A DNA stretch of 64,000 nt from Rhynchopus euleeides (Eukaryota > Euglenozoa > Diplonemea > Diplonemida > Diplonemidae). How positions within the stretch are numbered: the first letter of the stretch is position 1; every line of letters starts with the position of its first letter. Where the stretch lies: the NCBI GenBank assembly GCA_963210315.1, contig OY723324.1, forward strand, positions 1,240,001 through 1,304,000. The letters are read 5' to 3'. A model generated the notes under the pieces. It saw only the letters and a program-made list of their open reading frames with translations. It ran no database searches and was not told where the DNA came from. A program made the translations under genes and the position numbers. Below are positions 30,878-40,677 of the stretch, piece after piece.

Positions 30878-32965
30878 TAACCCCCGAGTCTTTGTGAATC
30901 TGATGCTCCTCCTTCTTTATCCTCTCGCCCGCACCTTTAAAAACGATCGACTGCTTTGTCGCAAGAATGGTCCTGTCTTTCACACTGAACGTGACAGCAC
31001 CAATCAACGTGGCAAATCTATTTTTTCCAGCATCGGTATCGACCACGATGTTGGTGTCAGTGGTGTAGCACAACAGTTTGTCCCTGCGGGTAGAGCTCTT
31101 GTACAAGGCAGACTCATCCACATTCACAACCAGGTCAAAAGTACCAAAGGGGTTGTGCAGCAGCTCGGACCCGATGGAGAGGCGTCTGATGGTGGACCAG
31201 AAGCTGTGCAACTGGACCCGGGCTTTTTCAAGAGAAAGCTTGGCAATGCGCGAAGTACGAAATTGAAACTTGTTTCTCCTGGCCCAACCGTCGATCCACT
31301 CCACCGAAGCCTGGAAGCCTTTCGGGAAGGGAACAAAGGACATGGCAAGCTCCTTGATTTTGCGGCGCGTCGTTGGCAAGTCGTTCTTCCGCCGTTCTCC
31401 CACTTCTTTAAGCACGTGGGCCTCCACCTCAGGAAAGAAACACGACCTCCCCCTCCCCGCCTTTCTTTTGGCATGTGTTTTTCCGCAGCTGGTCCTCGAA
31501 GGCTACATCTATGGTGAGGTGTGTCTGGGGCCATCCGTCCACATCTTCTCGTTGGTGGTAGGGACTGCGGACGCCGTAGATGAGGAGTCGTTTAATGCGC
31601 GCCGCTCTTCAGCAGTGATTTTGACGCCTCTGGACCCCAGGAGTTTGCGGGTTTCCGGGTTTGCGGTCTTCAGCAGTGGTTCTGATGCCTCTGGACCGCA
31701 GGAGTTTGCGGGTTCGCTGGTTTCCCGTCCGTATGTGTCTGAGGGGGGATGCCCCGATTCCCTTCGTCACGACATATCTTTGAGCGTAGGTCACTTCCCC
31801 CCTCTACGGACCCCGTGCACCCTGGTTCCCCTAAGTGGCACCAATAGACCCCGCTGTCCCCATTCCTTGCCCCAAAGTTTGCAGATTTGTGTGTCTCCAA
31901 AAAGAAAATCTCAAAAAAAACGAAAAATTTCCCCCAAAAAAAGGGTGAAAAGTAAGTACTACTATTCAACGGCCCAACGTGCCCCAGAGCCCCAAAAAAA
32001 TAAGTACTACTATTCGGCTAAGTACTACTATTCAACTAAGTACGTTTATTTGACCCCCCCCTGTAACGAGTTTTCTAATTAGTGATCAATTAATTTTTTT
32101 TCGCGCACTTCACTAATTAAAAACCTCATATTTTAGCGCCCGGACTGTATGTCCTCCCGTTTCCCCCCGCCACCCGCCGCCGCCGCACGCACCCCATGCC
32201 TGTGGCGGGGGCTCTGTTTCTATTGTGCCGGGTGTGCAGAACGGCGCTGAGCGCATGCCATTGCTGCAACCTCCACCAAAGGCGTGCCCCCCACTCTCTT
32301 CTCGTGCTGCAACTGCACCGTATGTTCGCCCGGGAGTGTGGAAGTCACAATACCCACAATACCCACGCATGTAGGGGGGGGCCCTGGGGTGGTGAATGGT
32401 GGGTGAATGCCGCTTTGTCCTAACTTGGCATTTTTGGAGTCGCCCGCCATGTGGGGATGGGTGTCAGAGCAGGTCTATGCAGGAGTCCAACTAGCTCTCG
32501 CAGTGCCTGCGATTGTCGACGGCGAAACACAAAAATCAGAAGGAATTTCTGGAAATTCGGGCTCAAAACCACAACGTCGCACAAGGCCATTCCCCCTCCT
32601 CCCCCCCGCCCTCCGACGAACAGAGGAAATCATGCGTCCACTCCAGAAGCCTTTGTTGATGTCTGCTCAGAAATGCAGTTGGCGCACTCACAAAATTCGG
32701 TGGCACTCCTGGGAATATTTTTTTTTGTCATTCGGCACAACAAAAAGCGAGGCTCTTTTTCGGCGACATTCGGCAAAACGCCCACCCGTGCTGAAGCCCA
32801 CCAGAAGACACTTGGTGTTTCGGGCTGGCCCTGCTGCAAAATGTTGTCAAAGTCTCCTGAGAAGCGAGTCGAACCCGGCAGGCAGCGGCTCTCCCCTCCC
32901 ATGGGATTGGGCTTCTCAGAGGCACGGCAAAAAGGGGAAATAACCACCCGTTCCAAGAGAAAATC

Positions 32966-33399
32966 GTTCAGAGCCTGACAGAGGTGGAGACCTCTCCCCC
33001 CCAATCTTGCACCTCGGTGCAGGAGAAAGGATGTCAATGGTACAAATCGTGAAATCATACCTGTGCAGGAGCCTAGCTCTCACGGTGTGTGTAATTGTCG
33101 ACACCAAGAAAAAATTGTTCAGGATGGAGACCTCTCCCCCCCCAATCTTGCACCTCGGTGCAGGAGAAGGGGCGTCAATGGGGGCCTTTGCTCTGTGCCA
33201 GTGTGTGTCAAACTGTGTCACTTTGCAGCCAGTTTTGTGAGGCGGTTCACCATTTCTCACTTCTCTGAAGCATTTCTGAGCGAAGGCCCCCAATGGGACA
33301 AATTGTACTGTGCAGTAGCCCAGCTCTCACGGTGTGTGCAATTGTCGACACCAAGAAAAATTTGTTCAGAGCCTGACAGAGGTGGAGACCTCTCCCCAA
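32966..33399. repeat. tandem repeat, two units and a partial third
   Basis: Units begin GTTCAG at 32966, 33117 and 33364. Each holds GGAGACCTCTCCCC, CTTGCACCTCGGTGCAGGAG, AGCTCTCACGGTGTGTG and TTGTCGACACCAAGAAAAA. Unit length is about 150 bp for the first. The second lacks a short block and carries the MITE. A diverged half-unit may lie at 32478-32535. Confidence 0.8.
33180..33291. mobile_element. 112-bp MITE (GGGGGCCTTTGCT), copy 4
   Basis: Inverted ends GGGGGCCTTTGCTC and GAGCGAAGGCCCCC, flanked by AAT on both sides (33177-33179, 33292-33294). The neighbouring repeat unit (GTCAATGGTACAAATCGTG) shows the empty site and so confirms a 3-bp duplication. Confidence 0.9.
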
Positions 33400-34862
33400 C
33401 TGCGGTGGTCTTTATTCTCTTCTCCAAAAAAAACCCCTCCCCCCTCTCCCCCCCTCGCCACACTTGCTCTCTTTCCCCCCACCCCTTTGCAGCCAAGGCC
33501 TCTTTCTTTTGGCCTGATGTGCAAACGCAACATTTCAAAAAACAAACGACTGTTTTATTCCTCCCCACCCCCCACCCTGTCTTTGAGCTTTCGGGTCTCC
33601 CATTAGAGAGGGGATTGAGCGGTGGTCGAAACAATGCATCTTGCTTCCCTGGAGAAGAAGGAGAAAGTCCGCGCGGTGGGGGGGTGGGGGGGAGGGTGGA
33701 GCCGTGCGGCGTGTCTTGGGAAAGGTGAAAAATCATGGGGAAATGGACGCAGCAGGCTGGTTAGTTTTCCCTTTGCGCTGCCCCCCGCTGTGAGCCGGCG
33801 TCGCAACTCTGGTGGGTAAAAACCATGCCAGGTGCTGTCAATGGGGGGGGGGGGGGTGTGGGGTGGGTGGGTGGGGGAACAGACTACGGGCCAACGTATC
33901 ACATCGTCGAGTTTTCATGCTGTCTCCTCCAAGGCTCTCATAAGACTCGTGTGAAAAGGCGGGGGTAAGGTTCTTCTTCAGTCGCCTAATCTGGCATCAC
34001 ATTACGTATCCGGTATATCAGTCAGGCCGTGTGACGCGGTGTGCCTGGCCCAAGGGCAGGTTATTCGTGACAAAGAGTGATGAGCAAAGTGCGCGTCAAA
34101 TCCAATACGTTTGAACAACCTTTTGAAAATCAACCCACACAGAATCAGTCAGTCAACTGGTGGGAGTGGTGCCCTCCGCTCTCGATGCCGAACTGTGTCT
34201 GTCCCTGCGTGACCCGACGTTATAATTGTCGGGGCGGGGCCTTGCTGCACTGTTCGCTGCACCTTTCGGGCAAAAAAAAACAGAAGGCACCCTCTATCCA
34301 CCCATCCACCCACCCATCCCTGTCCCTCCCCCAACAGAATTGAAAAAGAAGAAGGCCATCTGGCGACAGTGCGCACGCCACCACCCCTCCCCCCGCGCAC
34401 AACCCCCTGGTGGGGGGCGGGGCGGGGCGAGGGGGCACACCACCAGGGGATAAGATAGGTCTGGTTTTCCGGTTTTCAAAACCAGGGTTTCCCGGTTCCC
34501 GGTTTTCTGGAAAAAAAAAAAGGTCGGTCTCATTTTTGGCGGTTTTTTTTGTGACTTTGGGACAGTAAAACAGTCAGAAAAAACGCCATAAAAAAATAGA
34601 AAGTGACCCCATCGTGATCCGCACAGAGCCCAAATAGTCCAAAGAAGGCAGAGAAGCGGAGAAGAAAAAATGGACCTAGCGGGTGGCCCGGTGGGTGGTG
34701 ATGCCCTCGTCATGCAGGTCTCTTCTGTTTTGAAGGTGCACACATGGTGGACTCCAGCCACCATGTCTAAGAGGGAGTCTAAGACTGCAGTCTGTACTGG
34801 AGACGGGAGTCTATTTTCCAGCTAGTTTACGCTCAGACTCCCGCTAGTTGAGACTCATGGGA

Positions 34863-34916
34863 GACACGGTGTACTCCAGCGGAGGTAGGGTAACCTCCGC
34901 TGGAGTTCACCGTGTC
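34863..34916. repeat. long hairpin with 24-bp arms
   Basis: The arms GACACGGTGTACTCCAGCGG+AGGT and their reverse complement differ at one position and enclose a 6-base AGGGTA loop. A related sequence (ACGGTGGACTCCAGCGGGGG then TAGGGTAACC) lies at 63909 near the window end. Confidence 0.9.
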
Positions 34917-35352
34917 GTCTGCCTCTGTGCAGCGTCACTCGGTGCCATCGAATACATGGCGACAGCCCACCAACTCGAGACAGATCTGCTTGTCTGGAGG
35001 GCTGAGACGAGAACACGAACGACTTTCAAGCAGTCTTGAAGGTCGCCAAGCCTATTGGGGGCAACTAACAGATGAGATTTGTTTGTTGCCTGTCGTCACA
35101 GCTAGGTGCCCATCTCCTCGAAAACTCTCGTCTAGGCTCTACGTGGCGGAGATCTCGTGGACCCTTTGGCCATGACAAGGTCTGCCGTGCATCCACTCCA
35201 CCCACAACGCACACCTGTCACGAGTGGTCGCTCCCACGTCCTCCTCCACCCTGAAGGTTGAACCCTCAAGGACCAGTGATCTCCTGCTGGCCGGGCTGCG
35301 ATACAGTGAAGCCTTCCTACTTACAAGCGAATCCAGACTGTAGGGAACAGAT

Positions 35353-35405
35353 GTTCACTACCGTGGCCTCCGGCGGCTGGGGGGCTCCGCCCCCCAGACC
35401 CCCCT
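35353..35405. repeat. GC-rich hairpin module, copy 3
   Basis: Same module as at 16322 and 16493, with the same AACAGATGTTCACTACC lead-in. It lies in a different inverted-repeat element. Confidence 0.85.
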
Positions 35406-35638
35406 GCGTAAAAACATTGCACCAGACCGGTTTTTTGGCCGAGAGTCCAAACTTTCAAAGCAGCTGCTGCGCCTGCCCCACCAAGCAGCCTCAGTACGAC
35501 AGGACGCGCGCAGGCACTGGGCCCTCTCAGATTCTGGGAGGGTTTGCGCGGGTCGCGCGCGCCGAAGGCGCGCGCGAAAAATTTTCAAAACCAGAAAAAC
35601 CGGAAAACGGCGCCAGAAAAAAAGTCTATCTTATACCC

Positions 35639-37112
35639 TGCACACCACCCCTTCCCAAAAAAAAATTCAAAGAAAACAGGAAACATGGCCTCTCTTCGGC
35701 AGCTCACCCCCCCCCCCCCCCCCCCTCCCCTCTTCTCACTATTCTTGGGGGGGGGGGGAGGTTCGAGAGCGAAAAAAACAAAGGCAGATCACACCCAGAC
35801 AAACCCCCCCTCCCCTCTCCCCCCGACCAAGCCAACCCTCCCCCCCACCCCTTCCCCTTCCCCTTCCCTGGTTTCAAAAAAAATACAGCCATATTTCGCT
35901 CGATCCGATTTCGGCAGCTGTTTGCATTACGGCGCGTGTTTTTTTATTTTCACAAAAAAATGCATCTCTGTGACTGCCGTTGTGCCCACCGCAGTGCCGC
36001 GCGGCGGGCAGGCGCTGGCTTTTATATGTGCCTCTTGCTTCCCCATCGTTCTTTGTTGGAGTGGTATAGCGCAGCGGCAATGTCGCTGCTGGAGAGGATG
36101 AGGTCGAGAGGAGGAGAAGTGGGGGAGAGGTAGTGATTCTTTGTGGTGTATTTTGTCCCAGGGCACACGGTCCGCCGCCCCACAAATATCACACACACAC
36201 ACCCCCGACCCCCTCCACCTCACTCAGGCACACTGGAACAGACCGGAAGATCCACATCACCGGGGCATGGCATAGGCGCATTTTTGGCATCTGTCTCAAG
36301 TTGTTGGTTACCCACTTCAACAGAAAAGGCTCATGGGTGATCCCCAGGAGAAGATTCATGCCTACCATAGTTGAGCCTGTCGACAGGGCTTGCCGTTGGA
36401 TCCGAAGGGAACCAACAAAGCGGCCTTGCCTTTCCCGTGCCTCTGCCGGAGCATATGCGTGGTCGGGCCTTGCGTTTCGACCTTGCATGTGGTGATCGAG
36501 CCACACGAGTGCCCCGCTCCAGGGCCCTGTGTGGAAGAATTATACTTTTCACACCCACCTTCCCCATGTTTTTTGCACAACACACAACAAAGAAACGCCC
36601 GAGCCCAGCAGGGGCACTTTTGATGGAAGTGCCTCCCCCCCCCTTGTCCGTCGCAGCCTGTTTTCCCTTTGGGCTGCTGCCCTGGGAAGGCACCTGGTCT
36701 GCCCCGCACTGGGCAGCTTTGCGGGGAGAGGGGGGAGGGGGTGGGTGGGTAAGAGGGGTGGACTCTTAACCCCGACAGCCTTTCACGCGGCCATCGGGCC
36801 AATAAAAAAATAGTGAAGGCAAAGGCCTCGCCTCTCGTGTGGGTGGTGGAGGAGACGAAGCCAACTGGAGACCTCCCAGCCCCCACAACCCCACCTCCTC
36901 CCGCTCCCCCCTCCCCCCCCCCCACGTCGTGTGAAGGTTTGGCAAATTCTCTCCAAGGCAGCTCTCAAAGCACAACCTGCATTCCGCTACGCCACCCCAC
37001 CTCAGCCTCGTGTTGGGCTGTTCTGCACCGCCTGCCGCACCCGACACACGCCCTGCCCACCAGGAAGCGCAGTGTGTGGCGTTCACACACCGCGAGGCTG
37101 CACTGCAGAGAG
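35639..37112. other. intergenic, no gene seen
   Basis: Contains C and G runs near 35710 and 35750 and short frames only. The last 60 bases before the next start include CACTGCAG, a plausible acceptor. Confidence 0.45.
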
Positions 37113-38387
37113 ATGGCCCTGTCATATGCAGCAAGCAGGGCGGATGAGGAGTGGGGGGAGAAGCTCGCTGAGGGGATCTACATCCTGAACAGGAAGAAGA
37201 AGCCTGTTGACAAGTCGAAGCTGCTGCTCGGGAGTATGGAACCCCTGCATTCTTATCCTGCCCCACTTATCCTGCCACCTTTGGTGTGTGGTTTTGCCCC
37301 TTGTTATTTACAGTTTTAGTGGTGCTCTAACCGCCCCAGCGCCAGACGCGCGTATGGGTCGATGTATCTGTTCGACCTCGGCCTTCGTGGCAGAGGGCTC
37401 GAAGCACTTCCGCCCTGTCGTCCAAGTCGTCGCAGCCCCTCCACAGTGCAAATTGCATTGGGTTCCTCGAAGAGATGTCTGTTGTGGACGCCAGCCCAGA
37501 GGAACGGCTGCTGCCGCCTGTTGTGGACGCCTGCACTTCAAACCACTACTCCTGCCGCCTGATATGGCGGTCTTATTGGCCAAAAACCACGATTTGCCAA
37601 ATCAGGTGGGTCTTAGCCATTGTGTGTGTGTCTACCTGTGGTGGTGGTGGTGTGTGGACTGCACTGTTGAACACCCCTCACCAACCTGTTTTCCCATCCT
37701 TCTTTCTATCAGGAGGCGATGTGCGTCTGTACCCAGACGAGGTGAAACGCCTGCGCAAATGCATCGACAGCCTTCTGCAGTCCAACAGGTATGGCCATCA
37801 TCATGCTAGGCGAACGGTAGATTACTAAGAAATCGCGCTCCTTTGACTTTGGAGCGCTTCTTTGCTCAAAAAATTGAACGGATTTCCTGGCATATCGCCT
37901 CCCTTCCCCCCACAGGCAGCTGCAGCGGGGGCTCGACTCAGACCCAGAGGAGGTGGAGTACTCCCTTGCGATCCGCGAGAACACGGCTATCGTGGACACA
38001 ATGCGCGGCCAGATCGCCGCGATGGAGAAGGAGCTGCGCGACAAAGGCTTCGGCAGCCTTGTGGAGCCGGAGCAGAAGTGCACGCAGCACCTGCTGCAGG
38101 ACGCGGAGGAGGACGGGTGGGGTGAGGGCAGCGAGGAGGGCGACGCCGCCGCACAGTCTGCGGAGGCTGCTGCAGAGGCCGCAGGCCCCACGCAGCAGAA
38201 CACCGCAGCGGCGGAGCCGGAGGCGGCTGCAGAAAGGGAGGGAGTTGCAGAAGCAGCCGGTTCTGCCGAGCAACAACCCGAGCAGCGCCACGCAGACCCG
38301 GAGGCGGGGGAGCGTGCTGCAGAGGCGGAGAAGGCAGCGCAGCCTGCCCAAGAAGGCGAAGGGGAGCCGGACGAGGTGTTCCTGTAG
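37113..38387 (+). CDS. three-exon hypothetical protein with acidic Ala/Glu-rich tail
   Basis: Exons 37113-37233, 37713-37788 and 37916-38387 give 222 residues. Both introns start GTATGG and end in a pyrimidine tract plus AG, and joining keeps the frame: ...KSKLLLG|RGDVRLYPDEV... and ...LLQSN|RQLQRGLDS. The middle region (residues 45-105) is predicted helical and coiled-coil-like (RLRKCIDSLLQS, IVDTMRGQIAAMEKELRDKG). The last 100 residues are an acidic Ala/Glu/Gln-rich, probably disordered tail. No family is recognised; a small helical scaffold or chaperone-cofactor-like protein is possible. The start ATG is the first after a CAG acceptor. Confidence 0.7.
37234..37712 (+). other. GT-AG intron 1 (479 nt)
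   Basis: Donor GGGA|GTATGG, acceptor TTCTTTCTATCAG|GAGG. It splits an arginine codon after its first base. Confidence 0.7.
37789..37915 (+). other. GT-AG intron 2 (127 nt)
   Basis: Donor AACAG|GTATGG, identical in its first six bases to intron 1. Acceptor CCCTTCCCCCCACAG|GCAG. The frame is preserved. Confidence 0.75.
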
Positions 38388-39432
38388 GCAAATGCGGTGG
38401 CCCGCCCTTCGTAGTTTTGAAGCGGCAAGCACAGCACAGCCAAACAGCATGCCTCAGGGCAGGGTGCCCGCCCCCGCAGGCAATGCGGCATGCCCATGTT
38501 TAGCGGGTTGTGTGCCCTCCTCTCCCACACACATGCTGGTGTGAATTTGCAGAACAAAAATAACCCCCTCTACTAGCCCACCACTCTCCCCCCTCTCCCC
38601 CCCTCACGCGCCCACAGTTCCCTAGCTGATGACACAAGGGCGATCTATCCTTAGGGTTTGGTGATGTGTCTGCTTCTAGAGGCATTTCTTAAAACACGGT
38701 TTTCCTGGAAACCCTGGAGGGGGGTGGGAGGAGGGGGGCCAACGAGCAGTTGTGACGCGGCACGTCTGGCCGTGGAGGCCATAGAAGGTTAAAAAGCTGT
38801 TAAAAGCTGCGATGTCGGTGCCTCGGTGAAGGGATGAGGGGGGGGGGGGGGGAGTCGACGCTGCATAGCCCTACTATATTATGTCATGATGTTGCTGCCG
38901 CACTTTCAAAAGACCCATCCAACCACCACCACCACCCCACCACAGCCTCCTCCACCTCCCGAGGGAGGGGACGGACTGGAACTCCAGTGGGAGAGGGGGA
39001 GGGGAGGTTTTGTTTATAGGGGATCGTGTGGAAACAACACCAACAACCGCCTGCATCACCCGCCCCCTCCCCTCCCCCCCTCCCCCGGTGCAGAAGGAGG
39101 GGGTGGGGGTGTGGGGGGGGGCGTATATCGCTGCGTGTGGCTTTGCCACACCCACCCACACACGCTGTGGGGGGGGGGGGTCCATACTTCCCCTTTCATT
39201 TACCCCCCCCCCTCCCCTCCCTCCCTCCCCTCCCCCTCCACTCCTCCTCCTTTGCCACACGCCTAGAGTGAGGCGGGGGTGAGGGTTTCAGTGAGGTGGA
39301 GGAGGCGGTGCTCTTCCTCCCCCCCGCGTCCGGAGCGGCACCGCCTAGAGTGAGGTGGGGGAGGGGGGGGGGGGTGCTCCCTCTTCCCCCCCTGCCCCTC
39401 TCCTCCTCCTCCCCTCTGCTCCCCCCCTTCAG
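38388..39432. other. intergenic, no gene seen
   Basis: Very rich in C and G runs. A CGCCTAGAGTGAGG unit occurs twice (about 39258 and 39342). Ends in CCCCCCCTTCAG directly at the next ATG. Confidence 0.5.
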
Positions 39433-40677
39433 ATGAGTTGGCTGGAGGTCGTCGCAGACACCCCACTGGAGGCTTTGGATGTGATCCGCGTGAAGGCAGG
39501 CCTCGCGCAGTGCCTCAAAGCCGCGGTTCTCCGGACGCGCAGCGGCACCGCCACCCCCATCGGCGCAGCCGCGCTGAACCTCGTCGGGCTCCAGGGCACG
39601 GGGCAGGCGGTGCTGGCCCCCTCAGGCGCCACAGGATTCACCCAGACCCACCTCACGGTCTCCGCGCCGCATGGGGTGGCGGCGGCTGCGACGGGGCTGC
39701 TGCTGGAGCTGGGGCGCAGCCTCGAATGCAACACCACGTCGCTGGTGGGGCGCATGACCCACGCGAGGGTCGCGCCGGGCAGCACCGTGCCCAACGCGAC
39801 GTATTTCTACCCCTCCTCATTCCTCCCTCCGGAACAGCCGCAGGCGCAGGCGCCGTGCGACAGCGATGCCACGCTCAACCCCACAGCGCTGGGCATCATG
39901 CTTGCTATCATCGCAATCGCCATCTGCTGCCTCGTCGCTGTGGTGGTGTGCTGCACCACGCGCGACCCGCCACCGGCACCACCCCGGCACGCCGGGGATG
40001 CAGAAACGCCTGGCTCCGCACCGGAGGGGCGCGACGGGAGGAAGGCCGCGGCGGCGACACCGCCGGCGCCGTCGCCCCCCCGGCAGCGGGGGGGGCCTGC
40101 CCCCAGCACTGTGGGGGCGGAGTCGCCGCAGCGGAGGCGGCAGCAGTACCACACCGCCAGCGAGTGGAGCAATTCGCCTGTGCAGCAGCAGCCACTGCAG
40201 CCTATGCAGCCCGCAGCCCAGCACGGTGGTGACGGCCCCTCGGTGTCGTCGTGGAGTGCTGCGGATGGCGCGTCCGGCTGGACGTCGCCCCTGGGGGACC
40301 GGAGCCCACAGGCAGCGCTGTCGCCGCAGCAGGGGGGCCGCTCGCCGTTCTATGCGCTGCACGGTGGTGGGTATGGCAGCACGCCGGTGTCGCCGCACAT
40401 CCCGCGGGATGTGGAGTACCACACGGTGTCGGATAGGCCCATCACCGATCTGGAGCCCTACAGGCATGCGGTGGGTGGAGTGACGCCGTTTGTGGGTGGT
40501 GGTGGTGGTGGTGGTGGCGGCGCCTCCGTGCGTGCGGTGCGGTATGAAGACATCGAGGTTGACGTGCAGGACGTGCGGCGGGATGGGGATACAGTGGTGT
40601 ACTCCAACCCTGTCGACAGGGCCTTCGGGCAGCGCCGGGCACTGCCGCACAGCAGCAGGGGGCAGCTGCCCCTGTGA
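39433..40677 (+). CDS. single-pass membrane protein with long cytoplasmic tail
   Basis: 414 residues from an ATG directly after CCCCCCCTTCAG. A transmembrane segment spans about residues 153-177 (IMLAIIAIAICCLVAVVVCC). The preceding 150 residues contain N-glycosylation sites (NTTS, NATY) and a Cys pair, so they are probably extracellular. No signal peptide is visible, so an upstream exon may exist, with the ATG-preceding AG as its acceptor. The tail is Pro/Ser/Gln-rich and has three similar tyrosine motifs (QYHTAS, EYHTVS, RYEDIEVD), a poly-Gly tract and likely disorder. It could be a receptor-like or adhesion protein; no family is recognised. Confidence 0.65.
   Translation: MSWLEVVADTPLEALDVIRVKAGLAQCLKAAVLRTRSGTATPIGAAALNLVGLQGTGQAVLAPSGATGFTQTHLTVSAPHGVAAAATGLLLELGRSLECNTTSLVGRMTHARVAPGSTVPNATYFYPSSFLPPEQPQAQAPCDSDATLNPTALGIMLAIIAIAICCLVAVVVCCTTRDPPPAPPRHAGDAETPGSAPEGRDGRKAAAATPPAPSPPRQRGGPAPSTVGAESPQRRRQQYHTASEWSNSPVQQQPLQPMQPAAQHGGDGPSVSSWSAADGASGWTSPLGDRSPQAALSPQQGGRSPFYALHGGGYGSTPVSPHIPRDVEYHTVSDRPITDLEPYRHAVGGVTPFVGGGGGGGGGASVRAVRYEDIEVDVQDVRRDGDTVVYSNPVDRAFGQRRALPHSSRGQLPL

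Larger units (their letters stand above)
29544..31502 (-). pseudogene. pogo/Tigger-like DDE_1 transposase, split by an inserted element
   Basis: The N-terminal part (from about 31502; clean from 31434) has a CENP-B/Tc5-type helix-turn-helix (FQASVEWIDGWARRNKFQF) and the first catalytic Asp (VVNVDESALY). The C-terminal part (30395-29544) has GWVKEAEW, the second Asp (VLVIYDSATTHIAPKN), the third in GTVQYLDVHAFAPFK, and a zinc knuckle C-x2-C-x4-H-x4-C (CKGCRKPGHNMQTC) just before the stop. The halves are separated by a 478-bp insertion. Taking that out with one TA leaves the frame unbroken at the junction. A separate apparent one-base shift lies near 31432, so the N terminus is damaged too. It should have mobilised the CAGGGGGGGG element. 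Confidence 0.8.
29078..32063. mobile_element. middle transposon, CAGGGGGGGGTCAAATAAAC termini, flanked by TA, carries DDE transposase
   Basis: Ends are inverted repeats (CAGGGGGGGGTCAAATAAAC plus GTACTTAG on both sides), with TA at 29076-29077 and 32064-32065. Subterminal units AAGTACTACTATTC recur at both ends (29095-29215 and 31951-32045). The minus strand encodes a pogo/Tigger-like transposase. A 64-bp unit is tandemly duplicated at about 31609-31735. It is inserted in the outer CAGTCCGG element and is itself interrupted at 30400-30877. Confidence 0.8.
28310..32147. mobile_element. outer pogo-like transposon with CAGTCCGG termini, flanked by TA
   Basis: Ends CAGTCCGGTCGCTAATTAAAA and, inverted, CAGTCCGGGCGCTAAAATAT. 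TA lies directly outside both ends (28308-28309 and 32148-32149), the target duplication of the Tc1/mariner-pogo superfamily. AT-rich TTAATTAGTGAA sequences follow inside both ends. Most of its length is a later insertion (29078-32063). Its own remaining sequence is about 850 bp and includes a C-terminal coding remnant on the minus strand. Confidence 0.75.
32148..34445. other. gene-free stretch with a degenerate tandem repeat and a MITE
   Basis: No convincing gene. Holds the repeat array 32966-33399 and a MITE. G and C runs occur at 33840. Confidence 0.5.
34446..35638. mobile_element. 1.2-kb element with ATAAGATAG termini and hairpin modules
   Basis: The left end GGGGATAAGATAGGTCTGG and the inverted right end GGGTATAAGATAGACTTTT match. 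Both are followed by TTTTCCGGTTTT and TTTTCAAAACCAG sequences in inverted order. Inside are a 54-base hairpin at 34863, several GGGAGTCT/AGACTCCC units (34770-34860), the GC-rich module also found at 16.3 kb, and a CGCGCGCGCC palindrome (35554-35576). No intact gene. It is probably non-autonomous. Confidence 0.55.

Noticed and set aside
32800..32950. tRNA-like B box (GGGTTCGACTC on the minus strand)
   Set aside because: No A box or four-arm fold at proper spacing; only a simple CTGAGAAGC hairpin surrounds it.
32966..33399. CRISPR-like array
   Set aside because: Only two and a partial copies of a long unit, with no regular short repeats and spacers, and the context is eukaryotic.
36050..36120. 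TGGTATAGCGCAG resembling a tRNA A box
   Set aside because: No matching T arm or acceptor stem follows.
35258..36133. 291-residue plus-strand frame
   Set aside because: Runs through the hairpin module, a C homopolymer and the element end; no domain and no steady codon bias.
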